A DNA stretch of 64,000 bases from UBA7803 sp036381275 (GCA_036381275.1 DASVDC010000037.1:1-64000), one strand, 5' to 3'; counted from the stretch's first letter, positions 27,101 to 35,935 are shown. Translations and numbers: made by a program. The notes: a model not told the origin generated them from the letters alone.

Positions 27101-27320
27101 CTTTCCGGGTGCCGCGCGCGCCGCGCAGGCTCGGATGGATCTTCGCGCTCGCCGGCGCGAGCTGCGCGCCGTGGATCGTGAGCGGCCGCGTGAGCCGCAG
27201 TGCTTCGAGCCGCTCCGGTGCGACCTCTCGACGGAGGTAGCGGTCGGAATCCGCGGCGTGGAGGGAATTCGATACCGAGAGCAGGACGAAGACAGCGAGA
27301 CCGGAAGCGTACCGGCGCAT
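24180..27320 (-). CDS. Secreted subtilisin-like serine protease with PA-domain insert
   Basis: A 1046-residue S8 peptidase. Seen: signal peptide to about residue 22; an I9-type inhibitory propeptide around 70-150 (KVIVRLRSPSAARM..); catalytic Asp190 (VAVLDSGID), His257 (GHGTHVAA) and Ser566 (GGTSGATP), with the oxyanion Asn in VAAAGNAED. A protease-associated insert (about 400-530, GAVVLVDRGTCNFTAKIFNIQNGG region) sits between His and Ser, as in lactocepin-type enzymes. A 480-residue C-terminal extension of beta-rich sequence (DIDRDGTDDYVVLNRDFSG) follows and ends in HPGKGKG. Start ATG 27320 has AGAGGGGG upstream. Probably degrades external protein. Monocistronic by its flanks. Confidence 0.93.
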   Translation of the reverse strand: MRRYASGLAVFVLLSVSNSLHAADSDRYLRREVAPERLEALRLTRPLTIHGAQLAPASAKIHPSLRGARGTRKVIVRLRSPSAARMADRSRAAVAGRKWQLMTEQDAFIRRSRGRAAFSVIGQTQLVLNAVFAEVDAGRLDELAQDPMVERITPAGEYRKYLHETVPYIGAAAVQAAGIDGDGVRVAVLDSGIDYTHADLGGTGTVEAYEAAHSDPVNPAGFPTERVVGGFDFVGENWAGGDDPLEPDPDPIDTEGHGTHVAAIIGGRGGVAPAVDLYAVKVCSAVSTSCSGVALIQGLEFAVDPNGDGDPEDAVDIVNMSLGADYGQPFDDDLSQAVEGATRLGVLSVAAAGNAEDKPYVLGTPAAAPSALAVAQTHVPSATQPLIRVNGAGFPAVFQSWSTPPAGVIQGPLLYGDGAGGNLDGCAPFAPGSLAGAVVLVDRGTCNFTAKIFNIQNGGGAAGIIGLVAPGVPFVGGFADPGGQITIPGYMVSLDDANAMRAALPATAVIDPADGLELIGTMVGTSSRGPQHEHTTLVKPEIGAPGASVSAEVGTGDRRTPFGGTSGATPMVTGAAALLLQAEPWLRPPEVKARLVNTAFTDIDTSPGAGPAPITRIGGGEVRVDAALATKVAAWEHESLLPSLSFGFDDTARHVEVIRRLVRVRNYSNRNLWLAVDAQFRFGDDAENGAVSLHTLPRLFVGRRSEAWLPVWIKVRGNALRGNAMNSGGEGNNPAALTLNEYDGYLRLEGSGVALHLPWHLLPRQAADVHAPDRLRFGRDGTDRVTLVNRGVGTAQNDAYSLLAVSGNLPEGGAGEGSPTPDLRAVGIGTIPVPAGFCSANESFVWQFAITTWERQQHLLPVSHQVWLDIDRDGTDDYVVLNRDFSGFNTIVDGRQLTWALNLATGTAQGFFFAEHATNTANTVLRVCAEQVGLGAADLLTTRVGMAVVAQDFYHGGPGDEISGLTVTPLGERFVGFTEDVPGLSRGTMEVVDFGPFEGNSAELGILLFTNGDRGPGARGGATPATEALLIRHRDAVKGHPGKGKG

Positions 27321-27350
27321 GTGCGTACCCCCTCTTCTGTCGTTCTTTTG

Positions 27351-27370
27351 GCTCAGCGTCATGGCTGAGC
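27351..27370 (-). other. Small hairpin in the subtilase leader
   Basis: GCTCAGC and GCTGAGC (perfect 7-base arms, 6-base loop) lie 31 bases upstream of the subtilase start. The role, if any, would be in the 5' leader. The rest of the 241-base gap shows no gene. It also holds a TGCGA/TCGCA inverted pair at about 27423-27440. Confidence 0.3.
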
Positions 27371-27561
27371 GGCGACAACAATCCCCGCCGGAAGCCTAAC
27401 GGTTCGGCGCGCGGCCGCCATTGCGAATCGTCAAATCGCAGCCGGCGGGCGCGCGCTGGCCGCGATCGTCCGGGTGGACAGGATGGACGCGCCGGCGTCG
27501 GTTCGGCCACCATTACCGGCCCCGCCCGGAGGGTTCCGGCGGCACAGCGAAGAGGAGTCCC

Positions 27562-28419
27562 ATGAATTACGAGACCATCCGGTATCAGGTGGAGGACGGC
27601 ATCCTGACCTTGACCCTGCACCGGCCCGAGAAGCTGAACGCGTTCACCGGCCAGATGATGCAGGAGATGATCGACGCGCTCGATCGGGCGGACGCCGACG
27701 ACGACGTGCGCTGCGTCATCGTCACCGGTACCGGCCGCGCGTTCTGCGCGGGGGCCGACCTCTCGGCCGGCGGCAGCACGTTCGACGCCGACGCCCGCCC
27801 GGACCGCCCCGGCGGGCTGCAGCGTGACGGCGGCGGGCTGCTCACCTTGCGGATCTTCGAGCTGAAGAAGCCGATCATCGCGGCCGTGAACGGCCCGGCG
27901 GTGGGCATCGGCGTGACCATGACGCTGCCGATGGACATCCGGCTCGCCTCCGAGAACGCCCGCTTCGGCTTCGTGTTCGCGCGCCGCGGGATCGTGCCGG
28001 AAGCCGCCTCGAGCTACTTCCTGCCCCGGATCGTCGGGATCAATCAGGCGCTGGAGTGGTGCTTCAGCGGCCGCGTGTTCCCCGCGGCCGAAGCGCTCGA
28101 GGGCGGGCTCGTGCGTTCGGTGCACCCGCAGGACGAGCTGCTGCCGGCGGCGCGCGCGATCGCGCGCGAGATCGCCGACAACACCTCGGCCGTTTCCGTG
28201 GCGCTGATTCGCCAGATGATGTGGCGTATGCTGGGGGCCGATCACCCGATGGAGGCGCACAAGCTCGACTCCCGCGGGATCTACTACCTGGGCAAATCCG
28301 CCGACGCCCGGGAAGGCGTCGAAGCCTTCCTCGAGAAGCGCCCCGCCCGTTTCCCCAACCGGGTGTCGAAGGACATGCCCGAGTTCTTCCCGTGGTGGCA
28401 GCCTCGGGAGTTCGAATGA
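27562..28419 (+). CDS. Enoyl-CoA hydratase/isomerase (crotonase) family protein
   Basis: A 285-residue crotonase-fold enzyme. Seen: LHRPEKLNAFTGQMM, the first oxyanion-hole motif FCAGADLSAGG, the second in NGPAVGIGVTMTLPMDIRLAS, and the acidic residue of RRGIVPEAASSYFLPRIVG. The PEAASS form is common in mammalian-type isomerases and Ech homologues of uncertain substrate. ATG at 27562 has AGAGGAG upstream; the open frame before it reads as spacer. It is followed 27 bases later by the CDGSH gene. Likely in fatty- or aryl-acid CoA catabolism. Confidence 0.92.
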   Translation: MNYETIRYQVEDGILTLTLHRPEKLNAFTGQMMQEMIDALDRADADDDVRCVIVTGTGRAFCAGADLSAGGSTFDADARPDRPGGLQRDGGGLLTLRIFELKKPIIAAVNGPAVGIGVTMTLPMDIRLASENARFGFVFARRGIVPEAASSYFLPRIVGINQALEWCFSGRVFPAAEALEGGLVRSVHPQDELLPAARAIAREIADNTSAVSVALIRQMMWRMLGADHPMEAHKLDSRGIYYLGKSADAREGVEAFLEKRPARFPNRVSKDMPEFFPWWQPREFE

Positions 28420-28446
28420 CCGGGGACGCAGAGGAGGGAGACGTTC

Positions 28447-28686
28447 ATGGCCGAATCCGTGATCGCGCAGAAAGGCCCTTACGCGGTGGAGGTCGAGGCG
28501 GGCCGGAAGTATTTCTGGTGTGCCTGCGGGCGCAGCCGCAACCAGCCGTTCTGCGACGGATCTCATGAAGGCACGGGGTTGACACCGCTCGCCTACACGC
28601 CGGAGCGGGCACGGACGCTGTATTTCTGCGGCTGCAAGCGCACCGGCAAGGCACCTCTCTGCGACGGGACCCACAACGATCTGTGA
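28447..28686 (+). CDS. Double CDGSH iron-sulfur domain protein
   Basis: A 79-residue protein with two CDGSH clusters in tandem. Seen: Cys25-x-Cys27..Cys36-DGSH40 (WCACGRSRNQPFCDGSH) and Cys61-x-Cys63..Cys72-DGTH76. Each is expected to bind a [2Fe-2S] cluster with three cysteines and one histidine; the second has Thr in place of Ser. Such small soluble proteins are redox-active and poorly understood. It is 27 bases after the crotonase and 6 bases before the DUF349 gene, so the three may form one operon. Confidence 0.93.
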   Translation: MAESVIAQKGPYAVEVEAGRKYFWCACGRSRNQPFCDGSHEGTGLTPLAYTPERARTLYFCGCKRTGKAPLCDGTHNDL

Positions 28687-28692
28687 GGGCAG

Positions 28693-31524
28693 ATGCTGCG
28701 TCGCCTGTTCAAGAGCCGAAGTCCGCTGAACCACGCCGACCCGGCGGTGCGGCGCTCGGCGATCCGGCAGCTCGACGACGCGGCGGCCGAGAACCTGGCG
28801 GAGGAGCTCGCCCGGATGCTCCGCGAGGATCCGGACCGGGAGGTGCGGCTCGCGTGCCTGGTGCACGTGCGCGACCGGGCGCTGCTCGAGTCACTGGTGA
28901 CGGACCCCGATCTCGGCGAAGCCGCCTCGCAGCGCCTGCGGGCGCTCGCGCACGGCGCCGGGCCGCCGGCCTCCGACCCCGACCCGACCGGCCCCGACCC
29001 CGTCCGGCCGGAGCAATGGCTCGCGCTGCCGGAGGCCGAAGCGGCGGCCCGCATCCGGGCGCTGGACGACCCGGAGGCGCTGGTCACGCTGGCGCTGAAG
29101 GCCCGCGGCACGCTGCGTGACGTCGTCCTGGAGCATTCGCTGCTCACGCGGCCCGCTACGCTCACCATCCTCGAAAAGCGCTCCCGGGACCACGACAAGT
29201 CGCTGAATCGCCACGCGCGCAAGCGCCTGGAGCATTGGCGCGGCCGCCAGCACGAGGCACAGGTGCTGCAGAGCCGCGCCGAGGAGCTCTCGGCGGCACT
29301 GCAGCGCCGGCACACCGGTGCGCAGGACCAGGCCTGGCGCGAGCGCCAGCATCAGCTCCACGAACGGCTCGAGCAGACGCTGGACGCGTACCGGGCGGTT
29401 CGGGACGAGCTCGGCGCGGTCGGCGAGACGCTGCCGGACCTCGAGCACCTGCGCAGCGACCCGGCCGACCTGCCGCCGCTGCAGGCGGAACCCGCGGAGG
29501 AGCCCGCGCCGCCGGAAGCGGCACCGGACGCCGACGGCGAGCTCACGACGGCCGCCGACGAAGATCCGTTCGAGGCCCTGGTGCAGGGCTTCCGCCGCCT
29601 CGACGAGGCGCTCGGCTCCGGCGGCTCGTTCGCGGAGATCGCCGCCGAACGCCAGCGCCTGACCGACCGCTGGCTCACCGCGGCCGACCACCGCCCGCCC
29701 ACCGAGACCCAGCACGCCGTGTTCGAGTCGGTTTCGCACCGCTTCCGCGAGCTGGCGGACGCGATGGACCGCCTCGCCTCCGCCGACCTGCCGGAGCTGC
29801 CCGAGACGGCGCTCGAGATCGGCCCGCCGGAGGACGTCGCCGCGCACCGCGCGCTGTGGGACGCGGTGGAGCAGCGGCGCCGCCTGGTCCGACGGCTCGA
29901 GCAGACCCGCCGCACCGTGCGCTGGCCGCAGTGGGCGCCCCCGACCGCCGAGTACGCGCGGATTCTCGCCGCGATGGACGAGCTCAAGACCGAGCTCGCC
30001 CGCGCGGACGAGGTGCTCGCCGCCGAGCTCGCGAAGCTGGACGAGCAGCTCGACGCGCTCGCCGCGGCGATCGACGAAGGTCATCTGACGAGCGCGCGCA
30101 CGCTGCTCGGGCACGCCCGCACGCTGCACGATGCGCTGCCGGCGGCGGCGGTGCGCCGCCAGGGAAAGGCCCTCGGCAAACAGGCGGCGCGGCTCGCCGA
30201 GCTGAAGGACTGGCAGACGTTCGCGACCACGCCGAAGCGCGAAGCGCTGCTGCAGGAGATGCAGGCGCTGGCCGCGGCGCCGCTCGAGCCCCGCGAGCAG
30301 GCGGAGCGCATCAAGAAGCTGCGCCGGGAGTGGCAGGCCCTCGGCCCGATCACCCAGGCGGCCGACGGGCGCCTCGCCGACCGCTTCAACGCCGAGGCGG
30401 AGAAGGCGTTCGAACCGTGCCGCAGCTACTTCGCGGAACAGGCGCAGGTCCGCAAAGCCAATCTGGCCGAGCGCCGCCGGATCTGCGATCAGCTCGAGCA
30501 GTACCTCGACGAGACGGATTGGGCGCAGGCCGACATGAAGGCGGCGGAGCGCATCATGCGCGCCGCGCGCGACGAGTGGCGCCGGTTCCACCCGGTGGAC
30601 CGCAATCCGGGCAAGGCCGTGGAGGCGCGCTTCGAGCAGCTCCAGGGGCGCCTGCACGACCTCGTCAAGGCGGAGTGGGACCGCAACCTCGCCGCGAAGG
30701 AAGCCATCGTCCGGGAGGCCGAAGCGCTCGCCGACGCGGACCAGCCGCTGCGCGACAAGGTGGAAGCGGCCAAGCGGCTGCAGCGCCGCTGGCAGGAGGT
30801 CGGCATCACACCGCGCCGGCCGGATCAGCGCCTCTGGCGGCAATTCCGCAGCGCCTGTGACCGGATCTTTTCCGCGCGAGAGGAATCCCGTCAGGCGGCG
30901 GATGCGGCGCTCGACGAGGCCACCGCGCGGGTGCGGGCCCGGCTCGATGCGTTCGCCGCGGCCCTCGAGACGCTGGCCCCCGAGCAGGCGTCGGCCGCGG
31001 AGCTGCGCCGCCTGAAGCAGGAGACGGCCGAGCTCGACAGCCTGCCCGCGAACCGCCGGCGGCCCCTCACGGAGCTGCGCGCGGAGCTGATCCGCCGCTA
31101 CGGCCGGCTGCTCGACGAGCAGGAGCGCGCCGGCCGGCGCGAGCGGCTGTTCGCGCTCGCGCGCTGGGACGAAGCGATGACCGCGCTGGAAACCGGCGGC
31201 GCCGGCGAGCCGCCGACCCCGCCGGCCGGATTCGACGATCTGCCCGGCGAGCGCCGCGGCCGCGCCGGCGAACCGGCACCGCTCGACGCGGCGCGGCGGC
31301 TCACGATCAAGGCGGAGCTCGCGGCCGGCCGCGAATCCGCGTCCGAGGACGAGACGCTGCGCCTCGAAGTGCAGGTCGAGCGCCTGCAGGCGGGGCTCAC
31401 CGGCGCCGCCTCCGGCGAAGACCCGTTCACCCTCGCGGCCGACTGGTGCCGGCTCGGCCCGAAGGACGAACGGTTCGCGCCGCTCCGTGAGCGCCTCTTC
31501 GCGGCGCTCGGCGACCTCTTCTGA
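28693..31524 (+). CDS. DUF349-repeat protein
   Basis: A 943-residue charged, mainly helical protein. Seen: an N-terminal HEAT-like segment (PAVRRSAIRQLDDAAAENLAEEL) and three DUF349-type repeats marked by the basic Trp motif: LRREWQALGPI (about residue 545), DEWRRFHPVD (about 625) and LQRRWQEVGITPRRPDQRLW (about 695). Long Ala/Glu/Arg helices between them suggest coiled coils. Function is not established for the family; some members affect envelope or stress phenotypes. A TGAGGGCAG stretch before the ATG is the only ribosome-site candidate. It is the third gene of the crotonase-CDGSH unit. Confidence 0.85.
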   Translation: MLRRLFKSRSPLNHADPAVRRSAIRQLDDAAAENLAEELARMLREDPDREVRLACLVHVRDRALLESLVTDPDLGEAASQRLRALAHGAGPPASDPDPTGPDPVRPEQWLALPEAEAAARIRALDDPEALVTLALKARGTLRDVVLEHSLLTRPATLTILEKRSRDHDKSLNRHARKRLEHWRGRQHEAQVLQSRAEELSAALQRRHTGAQDQAWRERQHQLHERLEQTLDAYRAVRDELGAVGETLPDLEHLRSDPADLPPLQAEPAEEPAPPEAAPDADGELTTAADEDPFEALVQGFRRLDEALGSGGSFAEIAAERQRLTDRWLTAADHRPPTETQHAVFESVSHRFRELADAMDRLASADLPELPETALEIGPPEDVAAHRALWDAVEQRRRLVRRLEQTRRTVRWPQWAPPTAEYARILAAMDELKTELARADEVLAAELAKLDEQLDALAAAIDEGHLTSARTLLGHARTLHDALPAAAVRRQGKALGKQAARLAELKDWQTFATTPKREALLQEMQALAAAPLEPREQAERIKKLRREWQALGPITQAADGRLADRFNAEAEKAFEPCRSYFAEQAQVRKANLAERRRICDQLEQYLDETDWAQADMKAAERIMRAARDEWRRFHPVDRNPGKAVEARFEQLQGRLHDLVKAEWDRNLAAKEAIVREAEALADADQPLRDKVEAAKRLQRRWQEVGITPRRPDQRLWRQFRSACDRIFSAREESRQAADAALDEATARVRARLDAFAAALETLAPEQASAAELRRLKQETAELDSLPANRRRPLTELRAELIRRYGRLLDEQERAGRRERLFALARWDEAMTALETGGAGEPPTPPAGFDDLPGERRGRAGEPAPLDAARRLTIKAELAAGRESASEDETLRLEVQVERLQAGLTGAASGEDPFTLAADWCRLGPKDERFAPLRERLFAALGDLF

Positions 31525-31804
31525 CGAGTCCACGAAGGGGCGGCGTCGACACCTTCCGCGCCGCGGCGAGACGCGGTTCTCACCGTTCGCCATTCGTTCC
31601 CGATCCGTTCCCCGTCGCCTTGCAATCGATCGGTCCGGTTCTAGGCTTCCTCAGAGCAACCACCGCTCCGCGCTGTAATTCCTAAGGCGGGCCCCGGCGC
31701 GGACGGACCGCGCTCCTGTGTGCCGGCGCTTGTTCCGCGCCGGTCGGGTTCAACGTGCGCGTCCGGCCGCCGCTCCGACGCGCCCGAAACTCTGAGGTAA
31801 TTCG
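31525..31804. other. Intergenic region without a recognised gene
   Basis: A 280-base gap between the DUF349 gene and the next exported protein. It carries short GC-rich inverted segments (around 31553-31575 and 31730-31745) but no convincing ORF, RNA or promoter. GAGG (31794-31797) is the ribosome site of the following gene. Confidence 0.5.
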
Positions 31805-33775
31805 ATGCACACGCGATTCCGCCCGTTTCGATGGGCCAGGGGTTCCTTTGCCCTGACGGCCCTGCTCTGCTTCGTCAATGCCTTCTCCGCGACGGACGCG
31901 CGCGCCGGAACCAACATCTGGCGCGCCAGCGTGGGTCCGGTCTGGTTCTGGGAAGTCCAGCCGTGGCCGGGCCAGAACCTCGCCGGCACCTGGTGGGCGA
32001 AAGAGCTCGAGCCCGGGAGGACCTATCGGATGAGCTTTCGGGTGAACAGTCTCAAAGGCAAGGTGGTGCTGAAGCTCGCCAACCGGGCCGACATCTTCAT
32101 CAGCGAGCCGGGCAGCTATTCGTTCGACTTCCCGGTCACGACGGACGGCAAGCGGCAGATGATGTTCCGCTCCGCGTCGACCGACGTGCGCGTCAGCGTC
32201 TCGGAGATCACGGTCTCCGAAATCCCGTCCGGCGGCACCGCGGATCCGCAGTCCCGCGACTCCACGGCCACCGGGAACATCTGGCTGAACAGCTTCGGCC
32301 AGAGCTGGTTCTACGAGACCGGGGCGTCCGGGGAGCTGCTGGCGGGAAGCTGGTGGGAAAGCTCGCTCACGCCGGACAACAGCTACACGATCTACTTCAC
32401 CGTGAAAGCGCTGCGCGGCAAGGTCGGGCTGTGGGTCGGCGACCTGCCGATGATCGGCATCACCGAGCCGGGCGACTACCGCTTCGACTTCCCGATCACC
32501 CAGGGCGGCGAGCGGCGGCTCGCGTTCCAGGCGGTCGGCGGCGACGCCGCGGTGAGCGTGGCGGGCATCAGCGTCGCGAAGCAATGGCAGGCGATCAGGC
32601 ACGACGGCGCGCCCGCCGGCACGCCCAAGGGTCACTACATCTCGTTCGCCCAAGCGCGGAACCTGAAGACCGAGATGCTCGATCTGGTCCAGCAGCCGCA
32701 CAGCGCGTCGTCGAACTACCATCTGAGCGCGGCCCAGGAGCTGGACGCGGCGATGCGCCTGCCCGCCGTCGTCGGCATCTGGATGGGCTTCAAGTGGCGC
32801 GACCTCGAGGTCGCCGACGGCAAGTACGACTGGTCGGTGCTGGATCAGAACATGGACGTGGCACGTCTGTACGGTCTGAAATTCATCGTCGCCATCCACG
32901 ACCGCAGCTTCAACGGAACGAACATCCTGCCGACCTACTTTCCGTCGCAGTACGTGTTGTGGAGCACCGGCGGGGGCAAGAGCGGCGTGGTCGCGAAGCG
33001 CTGGGATCCGTACGTCTACAACCGGCTGATCCGCCTGTACAAGGCGATCGCCAACCGCTATGCCGGCCACGCCGGGTTCGGAGGCATCGCCACTTCCGAG
33101 ACGGCGACCGGCAACACCGGCGGCGACTACACGGTCGACAAGTACCGTCACGCGCTGACGCAGATCGCGACGCAGACCCAGGCAGCGCTCACCACCGGGA
33201 AGTTCTTCTTCTACCTGAACTTCCTGGGCGGCGGGAACAACCCGGACATGAACCTGGATCAGCGCGTGGCGCTGGTGCGGGACCTGTCGCACGGCAATCT
33301 GGTCATCGGCGCGCCGGACATCACGCCTGACGTGGCCGGCATGCCGGGATCCGCGTCCTCCTACCGGATCCACGTCCACAAGACCATGCCCGACGTCGAG
33401 CAGTTCTGCCACGCACAGCACGCCGACCACGGCGACGGGGGCGTCAACGTGAAGAACAACGAGCATCGGCTGTCGTATTTCGCCACGGTCGATCGGATTC
33501 GAAGCCGCGAGCAGCAGTCCTGGTTCAAAGGCACGCCGGCCGTGTTCCAGTTCGACGACCTGCGCGACCCGAACGGCAACCGGGTGGACCTGCACCCCAA
33601 CTGGGTGCTCGGCAAGCCGTGGCGGCTCGACGAGCTCTTCGACTTCGGCCAGCGCAATTTCGCCTGCGACTACATGTTCTGGCACTACCGCGAGCACCCG
33701 CAGACCGGCGAGTTCGGCTGGGAGGACACGCGCGCGGTGATTCTGGACCGGCGGTACTTCTACGACTACAACTGA
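31805..33775 (+). CDS. Exported protein with duplicated N-terminal module and probable glycosidase barrel
   Basis: A 656-residue secreted protein. Seen: signal peptide (1-34, ends SATDARA). Two homologous beta-rich modules follow 121 residues apart: module 1 at about 35-145 and module 2 at about 157-260, sharing NIW..WF/Y, LAG[TS]WW, LKGKV/LRGKV, I[ST]EPGxYxFDFP and FRSA/FQAV positions. The C-terminal 390 residues look like a beta/alpha barrel: GIWMGFKWRDLEVADGKYDW, YGLKFIVAIHD, FGGIATSETATG (candidate acid Glu), KFFFYLNFLGG. This resembles glycoside hydrolases of the GH5/GH42-like clan, though I cannot name the family. It converges with a TonB receptor gene across a strong palindrome, which suggests a carbohydrate-uptake pair (inference). 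Confidence 0.85.
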   Translation: MHTRFRPFRWARGSFALTALLCFVNAFSATDARAGTNIWRASVGPVWFWEVQPWPGQNLAGTWWAKELEPGRTYRMSFRVNSLKGKVVLKLANRADIFISEPGSYSFDFPVTTDGKRQMMFRSASTDVRVSVSEITVSEIPSGGTADPQSRDSTATGNIWLNSFGQSWFYETGASGELLAGSWWESSLTPDNSYTIYFTVKALRGKVGLWVGDLPMIGITEPGDYRFDFPITQGGERRLAFQAVGGDAAVSVAGISVAKQWQAIRHDGAPAGTPKGHYISFAQARNLKTEMLDLVQQPHSASSNYHLSAAQELDAAMRLPAVVGIWMGFKWRDLEVADGKYDWSVLDQNMDVARLYGLKFIVAIHDRSFNGTNILPTYFPSQYVLWSTGGGKSGVVAKRWDPYVYNRLIRLYKAIANRYAGHAGFGGIATSETATGNTGGDYTVDKYRHALTQIATQTQAALTTGKFFFYLNFLGGGNNPDMNLDQRVALVRDLSHGNLVIGAPDITPDVAGMPGSASSYRIHVHKTMPDVEQFCHAQHADHGDGGVNVKNNEHRLSYFATVDRIRSREQQSWFKGTPAVFQFDDLRDPNGNRVDLHPNWVLGKPWRLDELFDFGQRNFACDYMFWHYREHPQTGEFGWEDTRAVILDRRYFYDYN

Positions 33776-33791
33776 TCCGCGAGAGCCTCGG

Positions 33792-33817
33792 CGGCGGCGC
33801 AGCCGGCTGCGCCGCCG
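33792..33817. terminator. Bidirectional terminator, 26-base perfect palindrome
   Basis: Perfect palindrome with centre CAGCC/GGCTG, flanked at a distance by CCTCG and CGAGG. It lies between two convergent genes, the exported barrel protein (stop 33775) and the TonB receptor (stop 33830). On the plus strand GTTTC follows. It should form a very stable stem. Confidence 0.65.
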
Positions 33818-33829
33818 GCCGTTTCGAGG

Positions 33830-35860
33830 TCAGAGCCGGATCGCCACACCGCCGTAGAAATGCCGGCCCGGCGCCGGTTCGAAGAAGCGCGCGAAGGTCT
33901 GGTTGATCCGCACGTTGCTGAAGTAGTCCTCGTCGAACAGGTTGTTCACGCCGAGGAACACGTTGGCGGACACCCCCCCGAAGTCGAAACGCCGGCCGAT
34001 CCGCGCATTGCCCACCCGATAGTCGTCCACGCGGGCGTCGGCGCTGTTGACGTCGTCGGCGTAGAAGCGGCCGACGTGCAGCAGGTCGGCGAAGCCGTAC
34101 CAGCCGTCCGAGCGCACGTAGGCGACCTCGAGGAAGAGCTGGTTCTTCGGAATGCCCGGGTTCTCGTTGCCGTCCAGCACCACGTCCGACGCGGTGAAGT
34201 CCTCGAACTGGAAGTCGTTCAGCGTGTAGGCGGCGCTCACCGACAGCTCCGGCGTGAAGTGGTGCACGGCGAACAGCTCCAGGCCGTTGCGTGAGGACTC
34301 GCCGGCGTTGCGGTAGAAGATGTCCTCGTTCTGCTGAAACGGCACGAGCTGATCCTCGAGGTCTATGTGGAACACCGAGACGCCGTACTGCGTCCGGGTG
34401 CCGATCAGACCCTTCACCCCGAGCTCGTAGTTCGTCGAGGTCTGCGCATCGAGCCCGGCGTTGATGCCCGGTCCGGCCGGATCGCCGAGCTGGGCGAAGG
34501 TCGGGGTCTCGAACGACGTCGAGATGCTCGCGTACGCGTTCAGCCAGTCGCGAACCGTCCACATGAGACCGACCATCGGGGTGAATTCGGAGAACGACAC
34601 GTCGTCCGAGTCGTCACCGTCCGTGAGGAACGCATCGTCCAGCGCGAACTCGATGTCCTCGTAGCGGCCGGCCAGCGTCAGCAGCAGCCGCTCGGACAGG
34701 GCCAGTTCCGCGAGCGCGTAGACGCTGAGCGTGTCCACCTGCTCGAGCTGGTCTTCGTTCAACTCACCGCGCACGCCTTCGGCGCTGACATCATGGCCCT
34801 GGCGGTCGTCCTCCTGGTCGGTGACCTCGAGCCCCGACACCAGCCGCAGCGGCCGCCCGAGCAGCTCGCCGCTGAAGGTGTGCTCGATGCCGCCGCCGAG
34901 GAACGTACGCTCGAACTGGCTGTGTCCGACGAACGGACACGGCAGGTTGCCGTCGAAGTCGCGGGTGAGCGCGTAGCCGCGCACCCTGAGCGCGTGGGAC
35001 TCGTTGAACTGCTTGTTGACGACCACGCCGCCGCGGTACTGGTCGACGGACTCGTCGACGTCGCAGATCACGTTGAGCTCGCGGGCCTGATCGCGCGGAC
35101 CGGCAGCGAGCTCGGCCGGAGTCAGCGCGCCCGGGTCCTGGGCCTGCGGCGAGTGCACGCCCGCCGCCACCGCGGTGACGTTCAGCGTCTCGTCCACCTC
35201 GTACTCGAGCTTCGAGTTGAACACCGTCGACTCGGACCGGGAGAAGTCGCGAAAGCCCTCCGAGTCGAGGTAGTGCACGCTCGCGAGGTAACCGAGCCGC
35301 CCGACCGTCCCCGACGTCTTGAGCTGATACTTCGCGGTGTCGAACTCGCCGACCATCACGCGCGCCTCGACGAACGGCCGGTCGGCCGGATCCTCGGTGT
35401 ACATGTTGATCGCGCCGCCCGCGGAGGTGCCGTAGAGCGCGCCGGCCGGGCCCCGCACGACCTCGATGCGGCCCATCGAGCCCATGTCGAGGTCGTCCAC
35501 CTGCGCGGTGCCGTCGGGCGTCGTGACCGGGACGTCGTCAACCGTCAGATGCACGCCGGCAATGCCGAACTGCGCCTGGGCGCCGAACCCGCGGATCGAG
35601 ATCCTGAGATCCTGGTTGTAGTTGTAGCGGTTCTGGAAGAACACCCCGGGAACGCGGTTCAGCGCCTCGTCGATGCCGAGCTGCTGGCGCGCGAGCTGGA
35701 TGTCGCGCTCGTCCACCACGCTCACCGCGAGCGGCACCAGCACCTCGGCCTGCTCGAGCCGGGTCGAGCGCACCACGATCTCTTCCAGGGGCTCGGTATC
35801 CGCGGCCGCAAGGCCCATGCCGAGCAGTAGGGCCAGTGCCAACATCGACCTCGGCTGCAC
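33830..35860 (-). CDS. TonB-dependent outer-membrane receptor
   Basis: A 676-residue receptor. Seen: signal peptide MQPRSMLALALLLGMGLAAA, TonB-box area EEIVVRSTRLEQA, plug motifs DEALNRVPGVFFQNRYNYNQ, IRGFGAQAQFGIAG, IEVVRGPAGALYGTSAGGAINM, and a C-terminal barrel strand that includes ARFFEPAPGRHFYGGV. The shape fits receptors for iron, copper or small organic ligands (compare FecA/IutA- and PupB-like families), but the ligand is not assignable. GTG at 35860 is chosen for GAGGAGA upstream; an ATG at 35845 would shorten the signal peptide. The frame further upstream runs through REP-like sequence and is not translated. Confidence 0.9.
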   Translation of the reverse strand: MQPRSMLALALLLGMGLAAADTEPLEEIVVRSTRLEQAEVLVPLAVSVVDERDIQLARQQLGIDEALNRVPGVFFQNRYNYNQDLRISIRGFGAQAQFGIAGVHLTVDDVPVTTPDGTAQVDDLDMGSMGRIEVVRGPAGALYGTSAGGAINMYTEDPADRPFVEARVMVGEFDTAKYQLKTSGTVGRLGYLASVHYLDSEGFRDFSRSESTVFNSKLEYEVDETLNVTAVAAGVHSPQAQDPGALTPAELAAGPRDQARELNVICDVDESVDQYRGGVVVNKQFNESHALRVRGYALTRDFDGNLPCPFVGHSQFERTFLGGGIEHTFSGELLGRPLRLVSGLEVTDQEDDRQGHDVSAEGVRGELNEDQLEQVDTLSVYALAELALSERLLLTLAGRYEDIEFALDDAFLTDGDDSDDVSFSEFTPMVGLMWTVRDWLNAYASISTSFETPTFAQLGDPAGPGINAGLDAQTSTNYELGVKGLIGTRTQYGVSVFHIDLEDQLVPFQQNEDIFYRNAGESSRNGLELFAVHHFTPELSVSAAYTLNDFQFEDFTASDVVLDGNENPGIPKNQLFLEVAYVRSDGWYGFADLLHVGRFYADDVNSADARVDDYRVGNARIGRRFDFGGVSANVFLGVNNLFDEDYFSNVRINQTFARFFEPAPGRHFYGGVAIRL

Positions 35861-35935
35861 GACGTCTCTCCTCGGTGGGGTCGCACCGGCAAGCGTACGG
35901 CCCGGGGGCGCACCTGCCAAGCCGAACCTCGTCAC

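Noticed and set aside
31487..31678. Small frame of 63 codons after the DUF349 gene
   Set aside because: It starts inside the DUF349 gene, has Ser/Arg-rich low-complexity content and no ribosome site.
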